Origin: CAZVWV01 sp964631745
GTDB lineage: Bacteria; Bdellovibrionota_C; UBA2361; JBGSMV01
Length of the DNA: 40,747 nt
Assembly: GCA_964631745.1 (NCBI GenBank)
Contig: CAZVWV010000013.1
Coordinates: 1-40,747, forward strand
Reading direction: 5' to 3'
Part shown: positions 15,604 through 23,766 of the stretch, in pieces
Layout of the letters: every line of letters begins with the position of its first letter
How positions within the stretch are numbered: the first letter of the stretch is position 1
Position numbers and translations under genes: made by a program
Notes under the pieces: generated by a model
What the model was told of the DNA's origin: nothing
Database searches by the model: none
Seen by the model: the letters and a program-made list of their open reading frames with translations, nothing else

Positions 15604-16902
15604 ATGATTCCGAGATATTCCCGGCCCGAGATGAGAAACATTTGGAGTGATGAAACGCGTTTTTCTATCTGGCTTGAGATTGAAACCTATGCCCTTGAAA
15701 AGATGTGCGAGCTTGGGTTGGCCCCGCGTGAGGCTTATGAAGCGTTGCGAGACGAGGGCACCTTCGATGCTTTTCGGGTTTTGCAGATAGAAAAAGAGGT
15801 TAAACATGATGTCATAGCCTTTCTAACGAACGTGGCCGAATCCGTGGGGCCGCTGGCTAGGTTCCAACACCGCGGCATGACTTCCAGTGATGTTTTAGAT
15901 ACGGCACTGGCGGTCCAGATCAAGCGTGCAGGGGAGCTAATTCTCTCTGGGCTAAATGCCTTGATCGAGAGCACTAAGACGCGAGCCTTGGAATTCAAAC
16001 ATACTCCCTGTATCGGCCGCAGTCATGGAATTCACGCCGAACCTACGACTTTTGGATTGAAGTTGATCTCTTGGTATGCGGAGCTTAAACGTCAACGCAG
16101 ACGGTTGTTAGCGGCGCTAGACGATGTCTTGGTCGGCAAAATCTCTGGACCGGTCGGTACTTACGCCACCGTGCCGCCTGAGGTTGAGAAGCACGTCATG
16201 CAGCGGCTTGGATTGAAGTGCGAAACGGTTTCAAGCCAAATAGTTCAACGTGACAGGCATGCTGCCTTCTTCTTATCTTTGGCGCAGCTGGCTACATCGA
16301 TTGAAAAATTTAGCCTTGAGATTCGACATTTGCAGCGCACTGAGGTGCGTGAAGCCGAGGAGCGTTTTACCAAAGGTCAGAAAGGTTCTTCGGCCATGCC
16401 ACATAAGCGTAATCCCATCCTTTGCGAGAACCTGACGGGATTGGCGCGGCTAATGCGCAGCTACGCCAACGCAGCGCTCGAGAATGTGGCTCTTTGGCAT
16501 GAGCGCGACATTAGTCATAGCTCGGTAGAGCGGGTAATCGCGCCGGATGCCTGCGAACTTTTAGATTTTATGCTGGCGCGGTTTAATTCGGTGGTCTCTG
16601 AGATGGTGGTGTATCCCGAGCGTATGTTGCAAAATTTGGAACTTTCTCGTGGTTTAATCTTCTCGGGAAGTTTGCTCGTGGAGTTGGTTGACTCTGGTTT
16701 GACGAGAGAGGAGTCTTATAAATTGGTACAGGCCCACGCCCTGGCGGCTTGGGATGGTGGTGATGATTTCCCAACTCGGGTAAGGCGCGACCCCACTATC
16801 ACCAAACTGGTGGTCTCCGCGAAGCTTGAGCGCGCATTTGATCTAAATCGGCACTTTGCATATGTTGAGGTAATATTTGATCGCGCCTTGAAGGAGGCTT
16901 AA
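15604..16902 (+). CDS. purB: Adenylosuccinate lyase
   Basis: Fumarase/aspartase-superfamily enzyme that acts twice in purine synthesis: it splits SAICAR to AICAR plus fumarate, and adenylosuccinate to AMP plus fumarate. The 432 residues start MIPRYSRPEMRNIWSDE, the usual N-terminus. MTSSDVLDTA (about 96-105) and the flexible catalytic loop GSSAMPHKRNP (261-271) are intact. The start therefore looks right even though there is no Shine-Dalgarno sequence; the preceding 30 bp are AT-rich, with TATAGT only 2 bp before the ATG. The gene leads purS and purQ with a 3-bp gap, forming a purine operon. Confidence 0.97.
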   Translation: MIPRYSRPEMRNIWSDETRFSIWLEIETYALEKMCELGLAPREAYEALRDEGTFDAFRVLQIEKEVKHDVIAFLTNVAESVGPLARFQHRGMTSSDVLDTALAVQIKRAGELILSGLNALIESTKTRALEFKHTPCIGRSHGIHAEPTTFGLKLISWYAELKRQRRRLLAALDDVLVGKISGPVGTYATVPPEVEKHVMQRLGLKCETVSSQIVQRDRHAAFFLSLAQLATSIEKFSLEIRHLQRTEVREAEERFTKGQKGSSAMPHKRNPILCENLTGLARLMRSYANAALENVALWHERDISHSSVERVIAPDACELLDFMLARFNSVVSEMVVYPERMLQNLELSRGLIFSGSLLVELVDSGLTREESYKLVQAHALAAWDGGDDFPTRVRRDPTITKLVVSAKLERAFDLNRHFAYVEVIFDRALKEA

Positions 16903-16905
16903 GAG

Positions 16906-17148
16906 ATGAAGGTTCAGGTTTTAGTTCGTCTAAAAAATGGGGTCTTGGATGTTCAGGGAAAGGCCGTCGAGCACGGCGTGGTTGGACTCGGCTTTGACGA
17001 GGTATCTAATATCCGCATCGGAAAGTTGATTGAGTTTGACTTTAAGGATGAGCCCAAAGATCAGGTTGAGCGCCGGGTAACTGAACTTTGCAATAAGTTA
17101 TTGGTTAACGGAATCATTGAGAACTTCGAGATTAGGACGGCAGCATGA
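16906..17148 (+). CDS. purS: Phosphoribosylformylglycinamidine synthase, PurS subunit
   Basis: Small 80-residue subunit that bridges PurL and PurQ in the three-part FGAM synthase used by bacteria with small-type PurL. The family pattern is complete: VLVRLKNGVLDVQGKAV, GLGFDEVSNIRIGKLIEF and a C-terminal CNKLLVNGIIENFEI. ATG follows GGAGG at good spacing, 3 bp after purB. The stop overlaps the purQ start (ATGA). Presence of purS predicts a small PurL encoded elsewhere; purL does not follow here. Confidence 0.96.
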   Translation: MKVQVLVRLKNGVLDVQGKAVEHGVVGLGFDEVSNIRIGKLIEFDFKDEPKDQVERRVTELCNKLLVNGIIENFEIRTAA

Positions 17149-17843
17149 AAATTTCTGTAGTTGTTTTCCCAGGTTCAAACTGCGACCACGACGTCGTGCA
17201 TATTTACGAACGAGTATTGGGTCAAGTTGTAAACCAGATTTGGCACACAGAGACTGATCTAAAGGCCCCCGATCTCGTGGTGCTTCCGGGAGGATTTGCC
17301 CACGGTGATTACTTGAGAACAGGAGCTATGGCCAAAACCTCGCCTATTATGGCAGCGGTGCGTGAATTCGCCGAGCGTGGAGGCCCGGTCCTTGGAATTT
17401 GCAACGGCTTTCAGATCTTGTGCGAGGCCCAGCTGTTGCCGGGAGTGCTTCTTAGAAATGTTGGAATGCGATTTCTGTCTCAGTTCGTGCATTTAAAAGT
17501 CGAGCGCACATCGACTCCTTTTACGAATGCCTACAGCATGGGAGAGGTAATGACTTGTCCGATCGCCCATTTTGAAGGTAATTATTTTGCCGAACCAGAT
17601 ACTTTGAAGGAGCTCGAAGAGAACAGTCAGATAGTCTTTAGGTACTCAGGTCAGGATGGTCAAGTTTCGGCGCTAAGCGCTCTCACAAACCCGAACGGCT
17701 CATGTCATGCTATTGCTGGCATCTGTAATCGCGCAGGTAACGTAGTCGGCTTGATGCCGCACCCCGACCGGGCTTACGAGGCGCTGGTCGGATCGATCGG
17801 TAAAGACACGGGGCTTAAGTTCTTTAGTGGAGTTATGAATTAG
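17145..17843 (+). CDS. purQ: Phosphoribosylformylglycinamidine synthase, PurQ glutaminase subunit
   Basis: Class I glutamine amidotransferase that supplies ammonia to PurL for FGAR to FGAM conversion. It has 232 residues. The oxyanion strand and nucleophile elbow are LGICNGFQIL with Cys86. The C-terminal catalytic His/Glu lie in MPHPDRAYEALVG. VVVFPGSNCDHD at the N-terminus and LPGGFAHGDYLR are PurQ signatures. It overlaps purS by 4 bp. The next gene is an unrelated lipoprotein, so purL is not in this operon. Confidence 0.97.
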   Translation: MKISVVVFPGSNCDHDVVHIYERVLGQVVNQIWHTETDLKAPDLVVLPGGFAHGDYLRTGAMAKTSPIMAAVREFAERGGPVLGICNGFQILCEAQLLPGVLLRNVGMRFLSQFVHLKVERTSTPFTNAYSMGEVMTCPIAHFEGNYFAEPDTLKELEENSQIVFRYSGQDGQVSALSALTNPNGSCHAIAGICNRAGNVVGLMPHPDRAYEALVGSIGKDTGLKFFSGVMN

Positions 17844-17882
17844 AATAGATTTAATTTGGGAAATTATTGGAAGGATTGGTAT

Positions 17883-18227
17883 ATGAGAAAAATTTATTTA
17901 GTTTTTGTAGTATTGGTAATGTGCCTGGCGTTTGTAGGTTGTCATCGCTACGGCAGAGATGCACGTATCCAAGGATTAGATGCGGGCGAGGTGGGAAGGT
18001 GTCCACACGCTTGTGATAAAGCAGAGGTAACTCAAGCGGGCGAATGCGGTTGTGGTCAGCACCAGGACTGCTCTGCTGGGAAGCCACATCACGACTGCAA
18101 TAAAGGCTGTAGTAAATGCGATAAGCACGAACACAAGTGTGAGATGCACGAAGAGTCGCATCATCAAGGTTGTGGCTGTGGCGTAAAAGAAAACACTGCC
18201 CCCAAAACCTATAAGAAGAAGAAGTAG
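17883..18227 (+). CDS. Cysteine/histidine-rich lipoprotein, putative metal-binding
   Basis: A 114-residue precursor. The signal peptide MRKIYLVFVVLVMCLAFVGC ends in a lipobox with Cys20. The mature protein of about 95 residues contains 12 Cys (including the lipidated one) and 10 His, arranged as CPHAC, CGCG, HHDC, CSKC, HEHKC and CGCG, then a basic tail KKKK. This is a metallothionein-like composition displayed on the envelope. Start at 17883 is chosen because GGAAGG sits 8 bp upstream; an in-frame TTG at 17856 would spoil the signal peptide. It follows purQ by 39 bp and is convergent with the YbaK-like gene. Binding of Zn, Cu, Ni or Hg is inference. Confidence 0.8.
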   Translation: MRKIYLVFVVLVMCLAFVGCHRYGRDARIQGLDAGEVGRCPHACDKAEVTQAGECGCGQHQDCSAGKPHHDCNKGCSKCDKHEHKCEMHEESHHQGCGCGVKENTAPKTYKKKK

Positions 18228-18246
18228 GAACTAAGCGCGCTCAGGC

Positions 18247-18708
18247 TCAGCAGGGATATGGGATCGCCTGCGGGCTTACTAATCTCTCATAGGTTTGGTA
18301 TGGCAGACTAACCATTTCATGGTGGTTCCCTGCGTTGAAACCTATTGGGTCATTACTCGCAAGTGATCGTGCTATAAAGACTGGTAGTCCATAAAGGTTG
18401 CCAAAGGGAGGTTCCGCCCCAGCTTCGCAATCGGGAAATCGTCCTCTAAACTCCTCTTCCGCCGCTAACTCAACCCGCTGAGCGTGTGTAACTCGCCTGA
18501 GCACCCGCAGGTCCAACTGCTCATCGGCCGGAATAACCACCATAGTGAGAATACCGTCGATTTTAACGATTACGGATTTTGCAAAGCGCTTTACGGGAAT
18601 GTGCGCAGCATGCGCAGTCTCCCGTGACGTGAAAGTTACCAGATGATTAATTAACTTGTACTGGATGTTGTTAGCTTCTAGGAAGCTTCGGAGTCGGGCT
18701 GTTGGCAT
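18247..18708 (-). CDS. YbaK/EbsC-family aminoacyl-tRNA deacylase
   Basis: Single-domain trans-editing protein of 153 residues, expected to hydrolyse mischarged aminoacyl-tRNA in the cytoplasm. Visible family features: an Ala-rich helix then HIPVKRFAKSVIVKIDG (about 36-52, with the conserved Lys44), the strand MVVIPADEQLDL, the loop EPPFGNLYGLPVF and FNAGNHHEMV near the end. ATG at 18708 follows AGGAGAA; an upstream in-frame ATT is not needed. Substrate (Cys-, Ala- or other-tRNA) cannot be read from sequence. Convergent with the Cys/His lipoprotein gene 19 bp away. Confidence 0.9.
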   Translation of the reverse strand: MPTARLRSFLEANNIQYKLINHLVTFTSRETAHAAHIPVKRFAKSVIVKIDGILTMVVIPADEQLDLRVLRRVTHAQRVELAAEEEFRGRFPDCEAGAEPPFGNLYGLPVFIARSLASNDPIGFNAGNHHEMVSLPYQTYERLVSPQAIPYPC

Positions 18709-19094
18709 GGTTCTTCTCCTAATCAAAAAGGGTAAAAACTTTACTACTAAGATCCCAAGCGGCAGATTACTACATAGGGCCTGGATTTCAATAAGATATT
18801 AGCCGGGCACCCAACATCCTCTCAGAGACCATGCGCAAACCATCCTTGCCCCAAAATGCCGGTAATGGAATGCGGCGCCGACCTTTTCTAGCTCGCCCCG
18901 TAGGGCTTGCAATATACCGGCATTATTGATAATCTCTCCTGTCACTTTAATGAATAACGCACCCGAGTTTAGTCTTGGTGTTTCATCATCTGCGGCGCTC
19001 TTGTTTGACTTTTGGTATTTATTACTGGGGTAGACAGTTCGCGGCTGGGTGGGATCGTCAACTTCGGGGAGGTTTAACTAAGACGGAGAATTAA
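18709..19094. other. 386-bp gap between ybaK-like gene and rpsB
   Basis: It contains a 10-bp inverted repeat AATGCCGGTA (18855-18864) / TACCGGCATT (18915-18924) with a 50-nt centre. A possible rpsB promoter has TTGACT at 19005-19010, with no strong -10 at 17 nt (GGGTAG; GTAGAC slightly further on). A minus-strand frame stays open for about 95 codons but has no start codon near its beginning, so it is not called. Confidence 0.5.
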
Positions 19095-20039
19095 ATGGAA
19101 TCAACTGGACACTCGTCCACATACACCACCCCTGAGCTCGTTTCTGACCATGTGTCGGTAGAAGTAAATATTAAGTCCTTGCTGGACGCCGGAGCGCATT
19201 TCGGACATCAGAAAGAGCGCTGGAATCCTCGAATGCTTCCGTTCATTTACGGACTTCGCAACAACACCCACATTATTAATTTGGACATGACTCTCAAAAA
19301 TTGGGAGCGTGCTCGCAAGTTCGTTCGGGATATTACTGAGCGTGGTGGCAGCATGTTGTTTGTGGGCACGAAGGTGCAGGCACGCGATATCGTTCGCGCC
19401 GAGGCCGAGCGCGCCGGGTGCCATTACGTCACCACTCGTTGGCTTGGCGGAACTCTTACGAATTTTCAAACTATTAAGTTCTCCATCGACCGCATGAAGA
19501 AACTTGAGGATTTGTTGGCCGAGGCTGAGAAGCCCGAGACGAAAATTAGATTGGTCAAGAAGGAGCGCTTGAATCTGAGCAGGCAGCTAGCCAAGCTTGA
19601 GGCGAGTTTAGGCGGTATCCGTAATCTAAAGCGTCCGCCTGATGTTTTGTTTATTGTCGACGTGATTAAGGAAGCTATTGCAGTGGCCGAGGCTCGTCGA
19701 TTGCACATTCCGGTCGTGGCGCTTGTGGATACGAACGCCGATCCCGGTTTGATTGATTTTCCGATCCCGTCAAATGACGATGCTGCCAAAACTGTGAAGC
19801 TGTTTTCGGCTGCCATGGCGGACGCCGTCATCGACGGGCGTGCGGCTTTTGAAGCCAAAATTCCGCATAGTGGTGGGAACGGCGGTGGAAATGGTGGCGG
19901 CGAGGGTGGCCATAACCGTAAGAACGGCGCTAATGGCGGCGCACATGGACGCGACGACGACCAAAAAGATGAACGTAAGGAAGAAATCGCCGGCAAAATG
20001 GCTGGCAAAATGGCCGGAAATGAAGTCGGAGCCATCTAA
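19095..20039 (+). CDS. rpsB: 30S ribosomal protein S2 with extended N- and C-termini
   Basis: Ribosomal protein S2, needed for S1 docking on the 30S subunit. The core is typical: HFGHQKERWNPRM (35-47), FVGTKVQA, RWLGGTLTNFQT and ALVDTNADPGLIDFPIPSND. It is 314 residues, much longer than usual (about 240-260). About 20 extra residues precede the core, and the ATG is supported by GGAG at good spacing. A tail from about residue 256 is rich in Gly, Asn and His (GGNGGGNGGG), then charged, ending with a doubled GKMA repeat. First gene of the rpsB-tsf-pyrH-frr cluster, 57 bp before tsf. Confidence 0.96.
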   Translation: MESTGHSSTYTTPELVSDHVSVEVNIKSLLDAGAHFGHQKERWNPRMLPFIYGLRNNTHIINLDMTLKNWERARKFVRDITERGGSMLFVGTKVQARDIVRAEAERAGCHYVTTRWLGGTLTNFQTIKFSIDRMKKLEDLLAEAEKPETKIRLVKKERLNLSRQLAKLEASLGGIRNLKRPPDVLFIVDVIKEAIAVAEARRLHIPVVALVDTNADPGLIDFPIPSNDDAAKTVKLFSAAMADAVIDGRAAFEAKIPHSGGNGGGNGGGEGGHNRKNGANGGAHGRDDDQKDERKEEIAGKMAGKMAGNEVGAI

Positions 20040-20096
20040 GCTGATAAATAAATAGTGCTTACTTAACCTTAAGAGATTTGGAGAAAAGGGTTGTTT

Positions 20097-20747
20097 ATGG
20101 CAGAGATATCTGCGGAACTTGTCAAAAACTTACGCGCCCAAACTGGCGCTGGTATGATGGATTGTAAAAGCGCACTTACGGAGGCCAACGGCGACATGCA
20201 TCTGGCCGTGGAGATCCTCCGAAAGAAGGGGCTTAAGGATATCGGCAAACGCGCCGGGAAGACTGCTGCTGAAGGGCTGGTTGGGGTGTATGTACATCCA
20301 GGAGACCAGATAGTTTCGGTGGTTGAACTTAATTGCGAAACCGATTTCGTTGCTCGTGGAGAGGAATTTAAGGCAGTTGCAAGAGATATCGCCATGCACG
20401 TGGCGGCTATGCGCCCACTCTATCTTGACAGCGCCGATGTCCCTGCGGCGGTCTTGGAAAAGGAGAAAGAGATTTTGCTTGAACAGCTTGATCCTGCTCA
20501 GCGCTCAAAGGCTGATAAGATTTTGCCTGGCAAAGTTGAGAAGTTTTACGCGGATAACTGCTTGCTAAGACAGATCTTCGTTAAAGACGATAGCGGGCAG
20601 CGCACCGTGGCGGATGTTGTCTCTGATCTCAGCATTAAGTGCGGCGAGAAGGTGCAGATTCGGAGATTTGTTAGATTTGAAGTCGGCGAAGGAATCGAGA
20701 AGCCCTTACAGGATCTGGCCGCGGATGTGGCTGCCTTAACCCAGTAA
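20097..20747 (+). CDS. tsf: Elongation factor Ts
   Basis: Guanine-nucleotide exchange factor for EF-Tu. It has 216 residues, nearer the short Thermus-type length than the 283 of E. coli. The N-terminal UBA-like module is ISAELVKNLRAQTGAGMMDC followed by KSALTEANGD. The core signature NCETDFVARGEEFK is present, followed by a single core subdomain with SDLSIKCGEKVQIRRF near the C-terminus. ATG at 20097 is preferred to an in-frame TTG six bases upstream, because AAAGGG sits at correct spacing. 4-bp gap to pyrH. Confidence 0.97.
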   Translation: MAEISAELVKNLRAQTGAGMMDCKSALTEANGDMHLAVEILRKKGLKDIGKRAGKTAAEGLVGVYVHPGDQIVSVVELNCETDFVARGEEFKAVARDIAMHVAAMRPLYLDSADVPAAVLEKEKEILLEQLDPAQRSKADKILPGKVEKFYADNCLLRQIFVKDDSGQRTVADVVSDLSIKCGEKVQIRRFVRFEVGEGIEKPLQDLAADVAALTQ

Positions 20748-20751
20748 AGTT

Positions 20752-21486
20752 ATGTATAAAGCGCCAAAATATCGCAGAATTCTTTTAAAGCTTAGTGGCG
20801 AAATTCTCGCCGGTGATAAGAGATTTGGTATTGAGCGCGACACCATAAACCATCTGGCCAAACAGATAGGCGAGATTCATGAGCTTGGAGTTCAGCTTGG
20901 CATAGTGATTGGCGGGGGAAATATTTTTCGCGGCGTTCAAGCAGGGTCTCAAGGACTTGACCGTGCCCAAGGCGATTACATGGGCATGTTGGCCACGGCC
21001 ATCAACGCGCTGGCGCTTCAGGATGTACTTGAGCAAAGTAATGTTTACTCTCGAGTCATGTCTGCTATAGAGATGCGAGAAATCGCCGAGCCGTATATTC
21101 GGCGGCGCGCGGTTCGCCATTTAGAAAAGGGCCGGGTGGTGATTTTCGCTTGTGGCACGGGCAACCCTTATTTCACTACCGACACGGCCGCAAGTTTGCG
21201 GGCCATGGAGATCGGAGCAGAGGTTCTACTTAAGGGCACCAGAGTCGATGCTGTCTATGATCGGGACCCAGAAAAAAACAGCGATGCTCAACCTTTCCGT
21301 AGCATCACTTATATGGACGTGCTGCAAAAGGGGCTCAAGGTCATGGATACTGCTGCCATCTCGCTTTGCATGGATAATAAACTTTCGATTATCGTTTTTA
21401 ATATCGGCATTGATGGTAATTTGCGGCAGGTGGTTACTGGCCAACGCATCGGTACCCTCGTGCATCATGAGTCGACGGAAGCCTGA
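20752..21486 (+). CDS. pyrH: Uridylate (UMP) kinase
   Basis: Hexameric bacterial UMP kinase of the amino-acid-kinase fold, converting UMP to UDP. It has 244 residues. Motifs: RILLKLSGEILAG (N-terminal phosphate loop), GIVIGGGNIFRG, GDYMGMLATAINALALQD, FACGTGNPYFTTDTAA and KGTRVDAVYDRDPEK. ATG follows tsf directly with a poor ribosome-binding site, suggesting translational coupling. UMP kinase is usually inhibited by UTP and activated by GTP; no regulatory element is visible. Confidence 0.98.
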   Translation: MYKAPKYRRILLKLSGEILAGDKRFGIERDTINHLAKQIGEIHELGVQLGIVIGGGNIFRGVQAGSQGLDRAQGDYMGMLATAINALALQDVLEQSNVYSRVMSAIEMREIAEPYIRRRAVRHLEKGRVVIFACGTGNPYFTTDTAASLRAMEIGAEVLLKGTRVDAVYDRDPEKNSDAQPFRSITYMDVLQKGLKVMDTAAISLCMDNKLSIIVFNIGIDGNLRQVVTGQRIGTLVHHESTEA

Positions 21487-21508
21487 GTGATATTGGGTTA
21501 ACTTTATA

Positions 21509-21530
21509 CGGGCTCTAGTTGGTGAGCCTG
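21509..21530 (+). terminator. Hairpin between pyrH and frr, possible attenuator
   Basis: 7-bp stem CGGGCTC / GAGCCTG with one G-U pair and an 8-nt loop, followed by GAGTTTTAAG. The T-run is short and the site is inside an operon, so it would at most reduce read-through into frr. Confidence 0.3.
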
Positions 21531-21579
21531 GAGTTTTAAGTATTGAGCCGGTCATTTCTTTCTTGTGGGAGGGGATTAT

Positions 21580-22134
21580 ATGTCACTGGACTTTAGTAAA
21601 TTCAAAGAAGAGTGCGAGAAAACTTTAGCGCATTTTAAACTGGAACTTTCGCGGTTGCGCTCCGGTCGCGCTTCCACCGGGTTGATCGAGGGCTTGAAGG
21701 TCGACTATTACGGCTCGCAGGTCTCCATACTTCAACTTGGTATGATTAACGCGCCAGAGCCGCGCATGCTTACCGTTCAGGTGTATGACCCTGGCGCCGT
21801 AGACGCGATTGAGAAAGCTATTCAGCAGGCCGATCTGGGGTTGAACCCATCACGAGACGGTAATTTGGTAAGGATTTCGATTCCGAGCTTAACAGAGGAG
21901 CGCCGCCGCGATCTGATAAAGAAACTGCATAAGATGGCGGAGGACACAAAGGTTTCTTTACGCAACCATCGCCGTGACCAGAACGAAGAGTTGAAAAAGA
22001 AGACTAAAAACAAAGAGATCTCGGAGGACGACAAGCGTAGATCGGAGGACGAGGTCCAAAAGATCACCGATCGTTACATAAGTGAGACCGAAGCTGCTGC
22101 GCAACATAAAGAGAAAGAGATGATGGAAGTCTAA
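21580..22134 (+). CDS. frr: Ribosome recycling factor
   Basis: Splits post-termination ribosomes with EF-G. It has 184 residues, the usual length. Conserved RSGRASTGLIEGLKVDYYGS (about 31-50), LTVQVYDPGAVDAIEKAI and SIPSLTEERRRDLIKKL are present. The C-terminal helices are rich in K/E as expected. ATG at 21580 follows GGGAGGGG; an in-frame GTG at 21565 lies upstream of that site. 2-bp gap to uppS. Confidence 0.97.
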   Translation: MSLDFSKFKEECEKTLAHFKLELSRLRSGRASTGLIEGLKVDYYGSQVSILQLGMINAPEPRMLTVQVYDPGAVDAIEKAIQQADLGLNPSRDGNLVRISIPSLTEERRRDLIKKLHKMAEDTKVSLRNHRRDQNEELKKKTKNKEISEDDKRRSEDEVQKITDRYISETEAAAQHKEKEMMEV

Positions 22135-22136
22135 GC

Positions 22137-22886
22137 ATGCCGGTAAAGCAGCTCTCAGTGCCGCGTCACGTGGCTTTTATTATGGATGGGAATGGCCGCT
22201 GGGCCAAGGCGCGCGGACTGCCGCGAGTTGAAGGCCATCGACGCGGCGCCAAAACTGTTCGGACGGTCATAGAAGAATCGAGGCGGCTGGGAATTCGTTA
22301 TATCACACTTTTTGCCTTTTCAACTGAGAATTGGCAACGCCCGCAGGCTGAAATTAGCGCGCTGATGCAACTTTTTAAGAGCTATCTTGATTCTGAGCTA
22401 TCACTCCTGATTGAAAACCAGATCAGGCTCCGCGCCATTGGTGACCGTTCCCGGTTACCTTCGGGGGTCTTGTCGGCTTTAGAAAAAGCGGAGCAACGCA
22501 CGGCGCAACTTGCTGGTATGGATCTTATCTTAGCGGTTTCGTATGGCGGCCGGAACGAAATCGTGCGCGCAGCCAAAACCTTAGCACAACGTTACAAGCT
22601 CGGAGAGCTTGCTGATGGCGCCTTCAACGAGAACGCCTTTTCTCAAGCGCTTGATGCTCCCGATGTGCCAGATCCGGATCTTCTGATTCGCACCTCAGAT
22701 GAAAATCGCATCTCAAATTTTTTACTGTGGCAGCTCGCATATTCTGAGATCGTGGTGAGTCCGCTTTGCTGGCCGGACTTCGACGCGGCGGAGTATCAGA
22801 GGTGCCTGACAGAATTTAACTCCAGAGACCGGCGATTCGGCCTAACTGCGGATCAGCTTAACGCCAACGAAACGAGGGTGATATGA
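22137..22886 (+). CDS. uppS: Isoprenyl transferase (undecaprenyl diphosphate synthase type)
   Basis: Cis-prenyltransferase that extends farnesyl diphosphate with isopentenyl diphosphate to the C55 lipid carrier for peptidoglycan and O-antigen. It has 249 residues. FIMDGNGRWAKARGLPR (14-30) holds the catalytic Asp17 and the diphosphate-binding loop. Further motifs are ITLFAFSTENWQRP, VSYGGRNEIVRA and the C-terminal PDLLIRTSDENRISNFLLWQ with the IPP-binding Arg/Ser. It overlaps cdsA by 4 bp (ATGA). Confidence 0.97.
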   Translation: MPVKQLSVPRHVAFIMDGNGRWAKARGLPRVEGHRRGAKTVRTVIEESRRLGIRYITLFAFSTENWQRPQAEISALMQLFKSYLDSELSLLIENQIRLRAIGDRSRLPSGVLSALEKAEQRTAQLAGMDLILAVSYGGRNEIVRAAKTLAQRYKLGELADGAFNENAFSQALDAPDVPDPDLLIRTSDENRISNFLLWQLAYSEIVVSPLCWPDFDAAEYQRCLTEFNSRDRRFGLTADQLNANETRVI

Positions 22887-23761
22887 GCGCGACTGAAACG
22901 AAAACCCGTTTTGTAACAGCGCTTTGGCTGACGCTCGTGTTCATCGCCTTGACCGGGTTGGCTGCATATTTTTGTATCGGACGCTGGTTGCTATTTTGTT
23001 TCGGGTTAGTGATGTCGATGGGTATCTCAGTAGAGATAGGAAATATGTGTGTTCCTATGGATGCTCCTCAAAGACGCCTCTTGCGGACCCTTTACAGCTT
23101 TCTTTGCTTTGTGCCAAGCCTTTCGATCGTAGTGTTGGGACTAGCCAGGTACAGCTGCGAGATCATGGGCATATCTTTGCCAACTCTTGTGGGCGGGTTG
23201 TTGTTAGGATTCGCGCTTAGCTCTTTAGGGGGATTGGCTACGGCGGTGTTCTTAGGTCGCAGCTCGCTTGAGTCCGGGAAAGCCAGAGCTTTTGAACTTA
23301 TGTTCGCGTCGCTCTTAGGCTTTGGCGCGGCTTGCCTTGTTTCTTTTGCGCTAATCCCGCCTGGAATTCTTCCATTGATTTGGCTTGTTCTGGTGGTGTG
23401 TGTAAACGATATCGCAGCATATTTTTTTGGACGTTCGTTACAGGGGCCCAAATTGGCCGAGGCCTTTTCGCCCAAGAAAACGTTCTCCGGCGCGCTTTTT
23501 GGACTGGCGATCGGCGCGCTAGTCGGATCTCTAACCTTCTCCTTACTTACCGTCGGTGCGAGCTGGGTATGGGGCCTAAGTTTTTCAGCCCTGGTCGTGA
23601 TAGCCGCTCAAATAGGGGACCTTAGCAAGTCACTTCTAAAGCGTGTAAATGACGTTAAGGATTCCGGGTCAATATTGCCAGGTCATGGCGGGGTTTTAGA
23701 TCGCTTGGACGGAATGCTCGCGGCCGCTCCCTTGGTAATCGCCTTCTTGGTGCTTAGTTAG
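22883..23761 (+). CDS. cdsA: Phosphatidate cytidylyltransferase
   Basis: Inner-membrane enzyme making CDP-diacylglycerol from phosphatidic acid and CTP, the branch point for all phospholipids. It has 292 residues, with about seven to eight hydrophobic segments across the length. FGRSLQGPKLAEAFSPKKT leads into the C-terminal family signature: SLLKRVNDVKDSG then LPGHGGVLDRLDGML (about 250-280). Sits between uppS (4-bp overlap) and dxr (5-bp gap) in the standard envelope cluster. Confidence 0.95.
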   Translation: MSATETKTRFVTALWLTLVFIALTGLAAYFCIGRWLLFCFGLVMSMGISVEIGNMCVPMDAPQRRLLRTLYSFLCFVPSLSIVVLGLARYSCEIMGISLPTLVGGLLLGFALSSLGGLATAVFLGRSSLESGKARAFELMFASLLGFGAACLVSFALIPPGILPLIWLVLVVCVNDIAAYFFGRSLQGPKLAEAFSPKKTFSGALFGLAIGALVGSLTFSLLTVGASWVWGLSFSALVVIAAQIGDLSKSLLKRVNDVKDSGSILPGHGGVLDRLDGMLAAAPLVIAFLVLS

Positions 23762-23766
23762 GTAAT

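Noticed and set aside
18760..19070. Minus-strand frame open for about 95 codons upstream of rpsB
   Set aside because: No start codon in its first half, no ribosome-binding site and no recognisable product; more likely chance openness.
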